Positions 10,116-18,017 of a DNA stretch of 64,000 nucleotides are shown piece after piece. The stretch covers positions 62,001 to 126,000 of the forward strand of contig NZ_BMMF01000008.1 of NCBI RefSeq assembly GCF_014645695.1. The letters run 5' to 3'. The first letter of the stretch is position 1. Each line of letters begins with the position of its first letter. A program made the position numbers and the translations under genes. The notes under the pieces were generated by a model. The model saw only the letters and a list, made by a program, of their open reading frames with translations. It was not told the origin of the DNA and did no database searches. The stretch comes from Salinarimonas ramus (GTDB lineage Bacteria; Pseudomonadota; Alphaproteobacteria; Rhizobiales; Beijerinckiaceae).

Positions 10116-10864
10116 GAGGCGACCTCGACGAAGGGCTCGCGCCCCGACAGCGCGTGGGCGCGCATCCAGGCGGGAATGGCGAAGCCTCCCGGATCGTCGG
10201 CGATGATGAGCCCGAGCTGGCTCGCATGCGCGTCGATGGCGCGCGCCTTCACCTCCAGGACGTCCGTCACGTCGAGGCCGATGCCGCGCGGCGGCGCCGC
10301 CGACAGGGGCGCGTCCGCGGGCAAGGCGTAGGCCCAGAGCGGGTAGGCGAAGAGGCGCATGCGCGCGCCCGCGGTCCGAGACAACGCGGCGGCGTGCGCC
10401 GCGATGGCCGCGCCGGCCTCGTGATCGCAATGGGGATCGCCGCCGAAGGGCGCGAGGAGCGTCCCCGCGCCGATGGCGTCCGCCGCCGCAGCGATCGTCC
10501 GCGCCGCCGCCTCGAAGGCCGGCCCACTCGACGGCACGGCGCGATCCGGTAGGCGCAGGAAGCGCACGTCGTCGGCCCGCACGCCGAGGGTCGCGCAGGC
10601 GCGGCGCGCCTCGTCCTCGCGCAGGGCGCTCAGGCGCTCCGCCGGCCAGTCCCGCGAGCCGGGATGCGAGCCCGATCCGTCGCTGAGGACGACGACGCCC
10701 GTGCGAATCCCGGCGCGCGCGGCGAGAGCGAGCGCCCCGCCGCATCCGAGGCTCTCGTCGTCGGGATGCGGCGCGACGACGAGGAGCCCGCCTTCCGGCG
10801 CGAGGTCGCGGATCGTGCCGACCGGCAACGCGTCCGCGGCTGCGAGCCAGTCGGCCGCCCTCAT
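10112..10864 (-). CDS. PIG-L family deacetylase
   Basis: A 250-residue LmbE/PIG-L family zinc hydrolase, a family that removes N-acetyl or other N-acyl groups from GlcNAc-linked substrates. The zinc motif APHPDDESLGCGG is near residue 31, and the second His motif is DPHCDHEAG. No signal peptide is seen. The ATG overlaps the stop of the acyl-CoA dehydrogenase gene (ATGA, 10861-10864), and its own stop overlaps the methyltransferase start. The context (acyl-CoA dehydrogenase, deacetylase, N-methyltransferase, glycosyltransferase) suggests building of a modified amino-sugar conjugate. The product is not known to me. Confidence 0.88.
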   Translation of the reverse strand: MRAADWLAAADALPVGTIRDLAPEGGLLVVAPHPDDESLGCGGALALAARAGIRTGVVVLSDGSGSHPGSRDWPAERLSALREDEARRACATLGVRADDVRFLRLPDRAVPSSGPAFEAAARTIAAAADAIGAGTLLAPFGGDPHCDHEAGAAIAAHAAALSRTAGARMRLFAYPLWAYALPADAPLSAAPPRGIGLDVTDVLEVKARAIDAHASQLGLIIADDPGGFAIPAWMRAHALSGREPFVEVAS

Positions 10865-12000
10865 GGCGCGCCCTCCGGATCGCGCCAGACCTCGCCCGAC
10901 GGGCGCCCCGATCCGGCAACGTGGGCCCCACCGCTCACAAGCGCCCTGTCGGGCGCGGGCTGGCGCAGATAGGTGGAGAGATCGCGCACGAGCCGCTCCA
11001 GCGGGTGCGTCCTCATGAAGCCCGCGAGCCCGACGGAGCGCTGGGCCAGCTCGACGACGTCGAGGCCCGCGCGCTCGACGGCGCAGCGGGCGAGGTCGAC
11101 ATAGGCGACGACCCGCTCCGGGTCCGCGGCCTCCGGCACGAGCCCTTCGGCGAGGTCGCAGGCGCGCTCGACCCACAGCCGCGCGGTCTCGGCCGCGATC
11201 GCCGCCTGCCCGATGCGGGCGCGCTGGTGGGGATCTCCGTCCCGCTCGCAGGCGCGCAGATGTTCGCGCATGGCGTCGAGAACGGCCTCGATGCCGCCGA
11301 GTTGCGCCGCGCAGAAGCGCCAAGCGCCCCCCGAGAACAGCGGCTGGCGCTCGTAATCGCCCGGCTCGCCGAGGACGTCCTGCGCCGCGACGCGCACGCC
11401 GTCGAAGGCGACATTTCCCGTGGCCGAGGCCCGCATGCCGTGGGCGCGCCAATCCGACAGATCGACGCGCTCGCCGGGCTCGAGCCGGGGCACGAGCATG
11501 ACGCGCCCGTGCGCGGCGCGCGCGGTGACGAGCGGGCGCGCCACGTGCCCGGCGCCGGAGCAGAAGGCCTTCGCTCCCGTCAGCGAGAGGCCGCGGGAGC
11601 CTTCGACGAGCGCGAGCGGGCGCTCGCGCGCATCGGTGTTCCACACGCCGAAGAGCGTGCCCCCGCGCGCCTCCGCGAACAGCCGCTCGCGCTGTTCGTC
11701 CGTCCCGTATCGCGCGACGAGCCGAAGGGCGTTCACGTGCCCTTCGTAGACGCGCGCCAGCGGCAGGCTGCCGGTGCCGAGGATACGCAGGATCTCGAGG
11801 AGAGGACGCGCACCCGCGGGCTCGCAGCCGAGCCCGGCTCCGCCGGCCGCGCACGGCACCGGCGCGCCGAGGAGCTCCGCCCGGGCGAGCGCGGCGACGG
11901 CCTGCATCGGGAAGGCGTCGTCGCGGTCGAGATCGGCGGCGCGGCCGGCGGCCTCGGAGGCGATGGCGCGCGAGCGCGAGACGAGTTCTGGCGGGTGCAT
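10861..12000 (-). CDS. Acyl-CoA dehydrogenase family protein
   Basis: A 379-residue flavoprotein of the acyl-CoA dehydrogenase superfamily. The N-terminal helical domain includes EGHVNALRLVARYG; the middle beta domain has the flavin-contact segments GVWNTDA and LTGAKAFCSGAG; and the C-terminal helical bundle includes RSVGLAGFMRTHPLERLVRDLSTYL in its conserved arginine region. The catalytic Glu of true dehydrogenases cannot be placed with confidence, so it may be an atypical member acting on a carrier-bound or sugar-linked substrate. It is first in a three-gene coupled run with PIG-L and methyltransferase genes; a 71-base gap separates it from the patatin gene upstream, so it may share that transcript. 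Confidence 0.8.
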   Translation of the reverse strand: MHPPELVSRSRAIASEAAGRAADLDRDDAFPMQAVAALARAELLGAPVPCAAGGAGLGCEPAGARPLLEILRILGTGSLPLARVYEGHVNALRLVARYGTDEQRERLFAEARGGTLFGVWNTDARERPLALVEGSRGLSLTGAKAFCSGAGHVARPLVTARAAHGRVMLVPRLEPGERVDLSDWRAHGMRASATGNVAFDGVRVAAQDVLGEPGDYERQPLFSGGAWRFCAAQLGGIEAVLDAMREHLRACERDGDPHQRARIGQAAIAAETARLWVERACDLAEGLVPEAADPERVVAYVDLARCAVERAGLDVVELAQRSVGLAGFMRTHPLERLVRDLSTYLRQPAPDRALVSGGAHVAGSGRPSGEVWRDPEGAP

Positions 12001-12071
12001 GCGGGGGCGACCTCGAAGCGACGCCGTGAGAACACCGCGGGCGCCGCCGCCGTTCCCGCCCCTCCCCGCTC

Positions 12072-13121
12072 TCAGGAATAGTCGCGCTTCAGCTCGATCG
12101 TCGGGCGTATGCCGATGTCGTCGTAATGGCGCGCGAGCCAGTCCTGCGCCGCGCCGCGCCCGCGCTCGAAGAGCGTCTTCATCATGCGGAAGTCGGCGGT
12201 CTTGCGGGTCGAGGCCGGGAAGTCGTCGAAATGCCCGGTCGGCTCGATCCGATGCATGAGGACGCGCTTGTAGTCGCCCTCCGCGAGCTTGCCCTCGTCG
12301 AGGAGGCGGGTGACGAAGTCGACGGCGCGCAATTCCCGCAGGAGCGGGGCATTGAAGGTGATCTCGTTGAGGCGATCGCGGATCTCCGCGCGGGTGCGCG
12401 GCGTCTCGCGCCGCTCGATCGGGTTGATCTGCACGAGGAGGACGTCGTTCGTGTCGACGCCGTAGAAGAGCGGGAAGAGCGGCGGGTTGCCCATGTAGCC
12501 GCCGTCCCAATAGGGCTCGCCCTCGATCTCCACCGCCTTGTACAGCTCCGGCAGGCAGGCGGAGGCGAGCAGGTGGTCGACGGTGAGCTCCCGACGCTCG
12601 AAGACGCGCACCTTGCCGCTCCAGACGTTGGTCGCCGAGACGAAGAGCTTGGCCTCGTCGCAGGCGCGCACGTCCGAGAACGAGATCAGCGCCTCGAGCG
12701 CGTCCCGCAGCGGGTTGACGTCGAGCACGTTCTGGTAGGGCGTGGTGAAGGGCGAGAACGCCTCCATCCAGAAGCGCAACGGCGAGCGCTCGTCGGTCCA
12801 CAGGCCGAGCGCCTGGCGCACGACGCGTGCCTTGTAGGCCGGCAGGTCCCCGTCGAGGCTGATGCTGCGCCAGAAATCGGCGAGGCAACGCCGCGCTCCC
12901 TCTGCACCGCCCTGGCGCCAGCCCTCGGCGAGGACGACGGCGTTCATCGCCCCGGCGGAGGCACCCGAGATCGCCTCGATGGCGAGCCGCCCGTCCTCCA
13001 GGATCGCGTCGAGCACGCCCCACGTGAACGCCCCGTGCGCCCCCCCGCCCTGCAGCGCGAGCGAGATGGCTTTCTCGGCGCGGGGGCCGGCGAGGCCGGG
13101 AAGTGGGGAGCGCTGGGTCAT
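12072..13121 (-). CDS. Patatin-like phospholipase
   Basis: A 349-residue patatin-like lipid acyl hydrolase. All motifs are present: the oxyanion loop GGGAHG near residue 30, the nucleophile elbow GASAG with the catalytic Ser near residue 62, and the catalytic Asp in YWDGGYMGNPP. It has no signal peptide. The ATG overlaps the stop of the upstream DUF2442 gene (ATGA, 13118-13121), so the two are translationally coupled. Relatives act in membrane lipid turnover or polyhydroxybutyrate metabolism; the 3-hydroxybutyrate dehydrogenase gene just upstream on the same strand makes the second role worth considering. That link is inference. Confidence 0.9.
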   Translation of the reverse strand: MTQRSPLPGLAGPRAEKAISLALQGGGAHGAFTWGVLDAILEDGRLAIEAISGASAGAMNAVVLAEGWRQGGAEGARRCLADFWRSISLDGDLPAYKARVVRQALGLWTDERSPLRFWMEAFSPFTTPYQNVLDVNPLRDALEALISFSDVRACDEAKLFVSATNVWSGKVRVFERRELTVDHLLASACLPELYKAVEIEGEPYWDGGYMGNPPLFPLFYGVDTNDVLLVQINPIERRETPRTRAEIRDRLNEITFNAPLLRELRAVDFVTRLLDEGKLAEGDYKRVLMHRIEPTGHFDDFPASTRKTADFRMMKTLFERGRGAAQDWLARHYDDIGIRPTIELKRDYS

Positions 13122-13450
13122 GTCTCGATCCCCGCTGCTGTGGAAGGGCCTTCGCACCCGGCGATGAGGTACTCCAGAGCCGTCACGCTCACGTCGATCG
13201 CGCCGTCGGACCATTCGATGGACGAGCCGTAGGGCCCGACGGCGACCCCCGCAAACAGCGCCGCGTTCTCCCGAAGAGGTGCGTAGAGAGCAAAGCGCTC
13301 CAGCATGGGCTCGAGATCGACGAGCTGCTCGCTGGCGGTGCCCTCCCAGGTCACGGCGACGCGGAACGGCTCCAGGGCTCGGACGTCCGAGACGACGGGC
13401 AACCTTCGACCGACGACGACCGGCTGATCCACATCCATGCCCTGCCCCAT
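13118..13450 (-). CDS. DUF2442 domain protein
   Basis: A 110-residue small protein that matches the DUF2442 pattern: a beta strand VAVTWEG, the VDLEPMLERFALYAPLRENAA segment, and the closing IEWSDGAIDVSVTALEYLI, in which Trp-Ser-Asp-Gly is the family hallmark. Many DUF2442 proteins sit in two-gene toxin-antitoxin-like pairs with DUF4160. Here the partner is instead a patatin lipase, coupled by a four-base overlap. The start is ATG 13450; Met5 at 13438 is an alternative. Function is unknown. Confidence 0.72.
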   Translation of the reverse strand: MGQGMDVDQPVVVGRRLPVVSDVRALEPFRVAVTWEGTASEQLVDLEPMLERFALYAPLRENAALFAGVAVGPYGSSIEWSDGAIDVSVTALEYLIAGCEGPSTAAGIET

Positions 13451-13477
13451 CCTCGCGCCACCGCTGCAGCAGCCCCC

Positions 13478-14266
13478 TCACTGCGCCGTCCACCCTCCGT
13501 CCATGGAGATGTTCGCCCCCGTCACCTGGCTCGCGGCGTCGGAGCACAGGAAGAGGGCCATGGCGGCGACCTGCTCCACCGTGACGAAGGCCTTGGTGGG
13601 CTGGGCCTTGAGGAGCACGTCCTCGATCACCTGCTCACGGCTGAGGCCGCGCGCCTTCATCGTGTCGGGGATCTGCTTCTCGACGAGCGGCGTCCAGACG
13701 TAGCCCGGCGAGATGCAATTCACGGTCACGCCGTGCGCCGCCGTCTCCAGCGCCACCGTCTTCGTGAAGCCGACGAGGCCGTGCTTGGCGGCGACGTAGG
13801 CCGACTTGTAGGGCGAGGCGACGAGGGAATGGGCAGAAGCCGTGTTGATCACGCGGCCCCAGCCGCGCTCCTTCATGCCGGCGACGACGAGGCGCGTCGC
13901 GTAGAAGGCCGAGGAGAGGTTGATCGCGATGATGCGATCCCATTGCTCGACGGGGAAGTCCTCCACCGGCGCGACGTGCTGGACGCCCGCATTGTTGACG
14001 AGGATGTCCACCGGCCCGAGCTCGGTCTCGGCGCGATCGACGGCATTGGCGAGCTGATCGGGCTTGGAGACGTCCGCGCCCGTCCAAGCGGCCTTGATGC
14101 CGTGCTCGTCGGCGAGGCTGCGCGCCAGCGCCTCGCACTCGCTCGCCTCCCCGAAGCCGTCGATCATCACGTTGGCGCCGGCGGCGGCCAGCGCCTTGGC
14201 GATGGCGAGGCCGATGCCGGACGTGCCGCCGGTCACGAGGGCGGTCCGGTCCGTGAGCTCTTTCAT
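13478..14266 (-). CDS. bdhA: 3-hydroxybutyrate dehydrogenase (SDR family)
   Basis: A 262-residue short-chain dehydrogenase that interconverts (R)-3-hydroxybutyrate and acetoacetate with NAD, the entry step for polyhydroxybutyrate breakdown products. The cofactor motif TGGTSGIG is at 12-19 and NNAG at 91-94; the catalytic Ser144, Tyr157 and Lys161 are in place. The stretch SLVASPYKSAYVAAKHG and the C-terminal NISMDGGWTAQ are typical of the 3-hydroxybutyrate subgroup rather than of general SDRs. It stops 27 bases before the DUF2442 start on the same strand, so an operon with DUF2442 and patatin is likely. Confidence 0.92.
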   Translation of the reverse strand: MKELTDRTALVTGGTSGIGLAIAKALAAAGANVMIDGFGEASECEALARSLADEHGIKAAWTGADVSKPDQLANAVDRAETELGPVDILVNNAGVQHVAPVEDFPVEQWDRIIAINLSSAFYATRLVVAGMKERGWGRVINTASAHSLVASPYKSAYVAAKHGLVGFTKTVALETAAHGVTVNCISPGYVWTPLVEKQIPDTMKARGLSREQVIEDVLLKAQPTKAFVTVEQVAAMALFLCSDAASQVTGANISMDGGWTAQ

Positions 14267-14360
14267 GTCGTCGTCTCCCGCGCTGAGCGCCGTGACACTA
14301 GCGCATCGCGCGGGGAACGGAAGATGCCGCGGTGCAGCGAAGCGCGTCCGCGCGTCGGCG

Positions 14361-15404
14361 TCAGCCGCCCGTGACGCTCATGTGCCGCCCCACCGCGGGG
14401 CGGTTCACGCGGCGGTCGATGACGAAGTCGTGGCCCTTCGGCTTGCGGGTGATGGCGTCGGCGATGGCCTGCGCGACGCGCTCGTCGCCCTCGGACTGGC
14501 GCAGCGGCGTGCGCAGGTCGGCGGCGTCCTCCTGGCCGAGGCACATGTAGAGCGTGCCCGTGCAGGTGAGACGGACGCGATTGCAGCTCTCGCAGAAATT
14601 GTGCGTCATCGGCGTGATGAAGCCGAGCCGCCCGCCGGTCTCCTCGACGCGCACGTAGCGCGCGGGCCCGCCGGTGCGGTCCGGCAGGTCGGTGAGCGTG
14701 TAGCGGTCCATCAGGTCGGCGCGCACCTGCGCGAGCGACAGGAACTGGTCGACGCGGTGGGTGTCGATCTCGCCGAGCGGCATCACCTCGATGAAGGTGA
14801 GGTCCATGCCGCGCCCGTGCGCCCATTCCAGCATGGGCACGATCTCGTCCTCGTTGACGCCCTTGAGCGCCACCGCGTTGATCTTCACGGCGAGCCCCGC
14901 CGCCTGCGCGGCGTCGAGCCCGTCCATCACCCGGCCGAGATCGCCCCAGCGGGTGATTGTGCGGAACTTGTCCGGATCGAGCGTGTCGAGGGAGACGTTG
15001 ATACGGCGCACGCCGCAGGCGGCGAGATCCTTCGCGTAGCGGGCGAGCTGCGAGCCGTTGGTGGTCACGGTCAGCTCGTCGAGGGCGCCGGTCTCGAGAT
15101 GACGGCCGAGATTGCGAAACAGCGTCATGATGTCGCGACGCACCAGCGGCTCGCCGCCGGTGATGCGCAGCTTGCGCACGCCGTGACGCACGAAGACGGA
15201 GCAGAGTCGGTCGAGCTCCTCGAGCGTGAGCAGGTCGCGCTTGGGGAGGAAGGTCATGTTCTCCGACATGCAATAGACGCAGCGGAAATCGCAGCGATCC
15301 GTCACCGAGACGCGCAGGTAGGAGATGGCGCGGCCGAACGGATCGATCAGCGGTGCGCCTCCGGCCGCGTCCAGCGCCATGCCCGTCGTCGCCTGCATCG
15401 TCAT
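14361..15404 (-). CDS. moaA: GTP 3',8-cyclase MoaA
   Basis: A 347-residue radical SAM enzyme for the first step of molybdenum cofactor synthesis: GTP to 3',8-cyclo-7,8-dihydro-GTP. The N-terminal 4Fe-4S cysteines are Cys38, Cys42 and Cys45 (RCDFRCVYC). The C-terminal substrate-binding cluster is Cys271, Cys274 and Cys288 ([13 protein letters not shown], then MCLG). The chain ends in the required Gly-Gly. ATG 15404 and an in-frame GTG at 15416 are both possible starts; GGGAG lies upstream of both. The cofactor is needed by the molybdenum hydroxylase encoded at 50-53.6 kb. No other moa gene is adjacent. Confidence 0.95.
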   Translation of the reverse strand: MTMQATTGMALDAAGGAPLIDPFGRAISYLRVSVTDRCDFRCVYCMSENMTFLPKRDLLTLEELDRLCSVFVRHGVRKLRITGGEPLVRRDIMTLFRNLGRHLETGALDELTVTTNGSQLARYAKDLAACGVRRINVSLDTLDPDKFRTITRWGDLGRVMDGLDAAQAAGLAVKINAVALKGVNEDEIVPMLEWAHGRGMDLTFIEVMPLGEIDTHRVDQFLSLAQVRADLMDRYTLTDLPDRTGGPARYVRVEETGGRLGFITPMTHNFCESCNRVRLTCTGTLYMCLGQEDAADLRTPLRQSEGDERVAQAIADAITRKPKGHDFVIDRRVNRPAVGRHMSVTGG

Positions 15405-15585
15405 CGGATCGCTCACTCCACTCCCTCGCACGCCCTTGCGCGGCCGGACCGCGTCGAGGCGGCTTTCGCCCGCGCGCGCCTTCTCGTATCGTCCGGCGCC
15501 TGCGCGCCATATGGGCGGCGGAGGATGGAAGAGAAGGCCGGCCGCGTCAACGCATGCGCGCGCGGCGATACGACGGGAGATCGGG

Positions 15586-15987
15586 ATGAGCGCCACGCAG
15601 AGCTCGCAGGCCGCCGACGCGTCCGCCCCCTGGCCGACGGAGCTGCGCGTCGCCAAGGACCGCCGGACGCTCACGGTCGTCTACGACGACGGCGCGTCCT
15701 TCGCGCTGCCGGCGGAATACCTGCGGGTGACGAGCCCGTCGGCCGAGGTGCAGGGCCATTCGCCCTCCGAGCGCAAGACGGTGCCGGGCAAGATGAACGT
15801 CATGATCATCGGCGTCGAGCCGGTGGGCAACTACGCCGTCAAGCTCGTCTTCGACGACATGCACGACACCGGCATCTACGGCTTCGACTACCTGCGCCGC
15901 CTGGGCGAGACGCACGCCGAGCGCTGGGCGGAGTACCTCTCCGAGCTCGCCGCGAAGGGGCTTTCGCGCGAGCCGGCGCGGCGCTGA
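15586..15987 (+). CDS. DUF971 (GBBH-like N-terminal domain) protein
   Basis: A 133-residue protein with the DUF971 fold, a small zinc-containing domain found at the N-terminus of gamma-butyrobetaine hydroxylase and fused to or near Fe-S carrier (Mrp/ApbC) genes. It shows [18 protein letters not shown], then LPAEYLRV and the closing [22 protein letters not shown] 15586 is preceded by GGGAGATCGGG. It diverges from moaA across a 180-base gap, which fits a link to Fe-S enzyme assembly, but the precise role is unknown. Confidence 0.85.
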   Translation: MSATQSSQAADASAPWPTELRVAKDRRTLTVVYDDGASFALPAEYLRVTSPSAEVQGHSPSERKTVPGKMNVMIIGVEPVGNYAVKLVFDDMHDTGIYGFDYLRRLGETHAERWAEYLSELAAKGLSREPARR

Positions 15988-16010
15988 CTTCTGCCGAACG
16001 GGGGCCGAAA

Positions 16011-16658
16011 TCAGGCGCCGTCGCCGAGCATGAGAATCTGTTCTGGTGTGCGTGACAGCACCTGCGCGAGGGCTCGCGCCACGGCCACATGGTGCGCTTT
16101 GGCCCCGTCGAGAGCCAGGCTCTCGACGTTGCGCTCGCGCAAGCGCACCAGGAGCTCCGGTCCGAGCCCGCTGTTGTCGTAAACGAGACTGCCATCGGCG
16201 AGAGCGAACGCTGCCGCGAGGTTCGCGAAAGCGCGCGGGTAGCGGCGGCGAATGTCCTGTTCCGGAATGGCGTGCCCACCTCTAGCGACACGCTCGCGAA
16301 CACGCCTCACATTCAGCTCTGCGTCTGACAGTGCGACGAATACGAAGCCGATCTCGTACCCGCTCGAACGCGCATCGCGCATCAGCGAAACAGCATGGTT
16401 GCTGCTCAACGTGGTCTCGAAGACGATATCCGCACGCTGCGCCAGAAGCATTTTCAGACGAGATAGGGTCGCTCTGCCGGCTTCGAAGCTGCCGAGGCGA
16501 CCTTCACGTGCGATCACGTCCGCATTCACGAACTCGCCACGAGGCTCCAGGATGTCGTAGAGGCTGGACTTACCAGAGCCGTTAGGACCCGCGATGACGG
16601 TGCAGACGGGACGACCTGCCGGCTCAGCTCCGCGGGGCGATGCTTCGTATGACGACAT
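16011..16658 (-). CDS. Zeta-type toxin (P-loop kinase)
   Basis: A 215-residue P-loop protein of the zeta toxin/UDP-GlcNAc kinase group. The Walker A sequence is GPNGSGKSS (24-32); then NADVIA and FETTLSSN follow in the order expected for zeta folds, and a basic RERVARGGHAIPEQDIRRR lid segment is present. Zeta kinases phosphorylate UDP-N-acetylglucosamine and so block wall synthesis; some chromosomal members have other substrates. The gene follows and overlaps (35 bases) a 72-residue small gene that should encode its antitoxin. Codon use is a little less GC-skewed than in its neighbours, consistent with a mobile cassette. Confidence 0.82.
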   Translation of the reverse strand: MSSYEASPRGAEPAGRPVCTVIAGPNGSGKSSLYDILEPRGEFVNADVIAREGRLGSFEAGRATLSRLKMLLAQRADIVFETTLSSNHAVSLMRDARSSGYEIGFVFVALSDAELNVRRVRERVARGGHAIPEQDIRRRYPRAFANLAAAFALADGSLVYDNSGLGPELLVRLRERNVESLALDGAKAHHVAVARALAQVLSRTPEQILMLGDGA

Positions 16659-16842
16659 CGGTGCCGTTCGCCGCCTCGATCAGATGACGCGTGCCGTCCG
16701 GCATTTCCTTGACGATACCGTCACCGAAGGCGGGCTCGACATAGTAGGCGGCGACACCCGCCTTGCGAGCCTCGGCGACGGCCTTGACCCCCATGCGGCG
16801 GATCGCGAGCTCGTTCTGCCGTGCCTTGTCGAACAGCATCAT
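16624..16842 (-). CDS. Putative antitoxin of the zeta-type pair
   Basis: A 72-residue protein upstream of, and overlapping by 35 bases, the zeta toxin gene. It has an N-terminal basic helix (FDKARQNELAIRRMGVKAVAEARKAG), then a beta segment with YYVEPAFGDGIVKEMPDGT, a pattern I associate with small proteins preceding zeta kinases in alphaproteobacteria. The antitoxin role is inferred from position and overlap. An 11-bp perfect inverted repeat begins 15 bases upstream of its start and may be its own operator. Confidence 0.68.
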   Translation of the reverse strand: MMLFDKARQNELAIRRMGVKAVAEARKAGVAAYYVEPAFGDGIVKEMPDGTRHLIEAANGTDVVIRSIAPRS

Positions 16843-16856
16843 GGGTAGGGCTCCCT

Positions 16857-16885
16857 AGTGCGGCCGCATGCCGAGCGGCCGCACT
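16857..16885. promoter_or_regulatory. Perfect 11-bp inverted repeat at the toxin-antitoxin promoter
   Basis: AGTGCGGCCGC (16857-16867) is followed by a 7-base spacer and its exact reverse complement (16875-16885). On the minus strand it lies directly after a TATATC-like -10 element (about 16889-16896) and 15 bases before the antitoxin ATG, so it would cover the transcription start. An autoregulatory operator is the favoured reading. It also lies about 90 bases after the L,D-transpeptidase stop and could serve as that gene's terminator, although no T-tract follows. Confidence 0.55.
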
Positions 16886-16976
16886 CTTGGATATAGCGTG
16901 CGGAGCGGCGCGATTCCACAGCGACGTCGAGCAGCCCGATAGGAGCTGCTCGCGTCTCGCTGCACGCCGCCCCTCC

Positions 16977-17564
16977 TCAATCCCTCATCACGATCCGCGC
17001 ACCGACGCGGACGCGCTCGTAGAGATGCGTCACGTCCTCGTTGGTCATGCGGATGCAGCCCGAGGAGACCTCCGAGCCGATGGTCTGCGGCTCGTTGGAG
17101 CCGTGGATGCGCCACAGCGTGTTGCCGATGTAGAGGGCGCGGGCGCCGAGCGGGTTCTCCGGGCCGCCGGCCATGAAGACCGGCAGGTCGGGCTGGCGCC
17201 GACGCATCGCCGCCGGCGGACGCCAATCCGGCCATTCCGCCATGCGGGTGAGCCGGTAGGAGCCGCGCCAGCCGAAGCCCGGGCGGCCGACGCCGACGCC
17301 GTACTGAATGGCCTTGCCGCCCTCCTGCACGAGGTAGAGCCGGCGCTCGGAATGGCTGATGACGATCGTGCCCGGCGCGTAGGGGCCGTCGTAGTCCACC
17401 GTGCGGCGCGGAATGGGCGAGCTCTGGAAGAAGCCGCCGCCCGGGCCGGCGTCGCCGTTGAGCAGAGCGGGGTTGATCCAGTCCGCCGACGCGCGGGTCG
17501 GCTGGAGGGCGAGGGCGCCGAGCGCGAACGCCGCCGCCAGCATGAGAGAGAGAACGAACCGCAT
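16977..17564 (-). CDS. L,D-transpeptidase (YkuD family), secreted
   Basis: A 195-residue periplasmic enzyme. The signal peptide covers about residues 1-27 (cleavage near ASA-D). The YkuD domain runs from TIVISHSERRLYLV to the end. The catalytic motif is complete: His154 in RIHGSNEP and Cys170 in SSGCIRM. These enzymes form 3-3 peptidoglycan cross-links or attach proteins to the wall. The conserved PVFMAGGPENPLGARALYIG segment is typical of the alphaproteobacterial ErfK/YbiS-like group. It is a single gene divergent from the tRNA gene. Confidence 0.93.
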   Translation of the reverse strand: MRFVLSLMLAAAFALGALALQPTRASADWINPALLNGDAGPGGGFFQSSPIPRRTVDYDGPYAPGTIVISHSERRLYLVQEGGKAIQYGVGVGRPGFGWRGSYRLTRMAEWPDWRPPAAMRRRQPDLPVFMAGGPENPLGARALYIGNTLWRIHGSNEPQTIGSEVSSGCIRMTNEDVTHLYERVRVGARIVMRD

Positions 17565-17872
17565 GACAGCTCCTGGTCCTGAGGCGTGCCTGCCGATGGC
17601 GACGCGTGACGCACGGCTCCGGTTCCGCCGGCGACCACGCGCTCGGACGCGAACCGGTGCCGCGCCGTCATGATGCAGCCTACGAAACGCCACCGCCGGA
17701 CCATAATCAGAATTCCGTGAACGGGCTGTTGCCGCCGCGCCGCGGCGCGGCGAAAAGCGCTGCCTGCAAGGTGGCGCGAGGGCGGCGCGGGGGTGGCGAA
17801 GGGCTCCTGGCGACGGGTGCGTTTCAGCGCTTGACGGGCGCCTCGCGCCGGCCTAAGAAGCGCGCCTCGGAC
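17565..17872. other. Intergenic region between L,D-transpeptidase and tRNA-Val
   Basis: About 308 bases with no gene that I can support. It should carry the L,D-transpeptidase promoter on the minus strand (a less GC-rich patch, ATAATCAGAATTC, lies near 17703-17715) and the tRNA promoter near its right end. No repeat or structured RNA stands out. Confidence 0.5.
17831..17859 (+). promoter_or_regulatory. Likely sigma-70 promoter of tRNA-Val
   Basis: TTGACG (17831-17836) is separated by exactly 17 bases from TAAGAA (17854-17859). The tRNA begins 14 bases further on. The stretch between the -10 and the tRNA is GC-rich, as in stringently controlled stable-RNA promoters. Confidence 0.55.
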
Positions 17873-17947
17873 GGGCGCGTAGCTCAGCGGGAGAGCATTC
17901 GCTTCACACGCGAAGGGTCACAGGTTCAATCCCTGTCGCGCCCACCA
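17873..17947 (+). tRNA. tRNA-Val (anticodon CAC)
   Basis: All 75 bases fold as a cloverleaf: acceptor GGGCGCG pairing with CGCGCCC, D-stem GCTC/GAGC, anticodon stem TTCGC/GCGAA with loop TTCACAC (anticodon CAC, reading GTG), a five-base variable loop, and T-stem ACAGG/CCTGT with loop TTCAATC. The CCA end is encoded (17945-17947). GTG is a heavily used valine codon in a genome of this GC content. Confidence 0.97.
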
Positions 17948-18017
17948 TCCGAGGCTCCATCGGCATCACGAGCGTCCTGCACTCGCGAAGGCGTGAGCGC
18001 GCGCGCGGGTCCCCACG

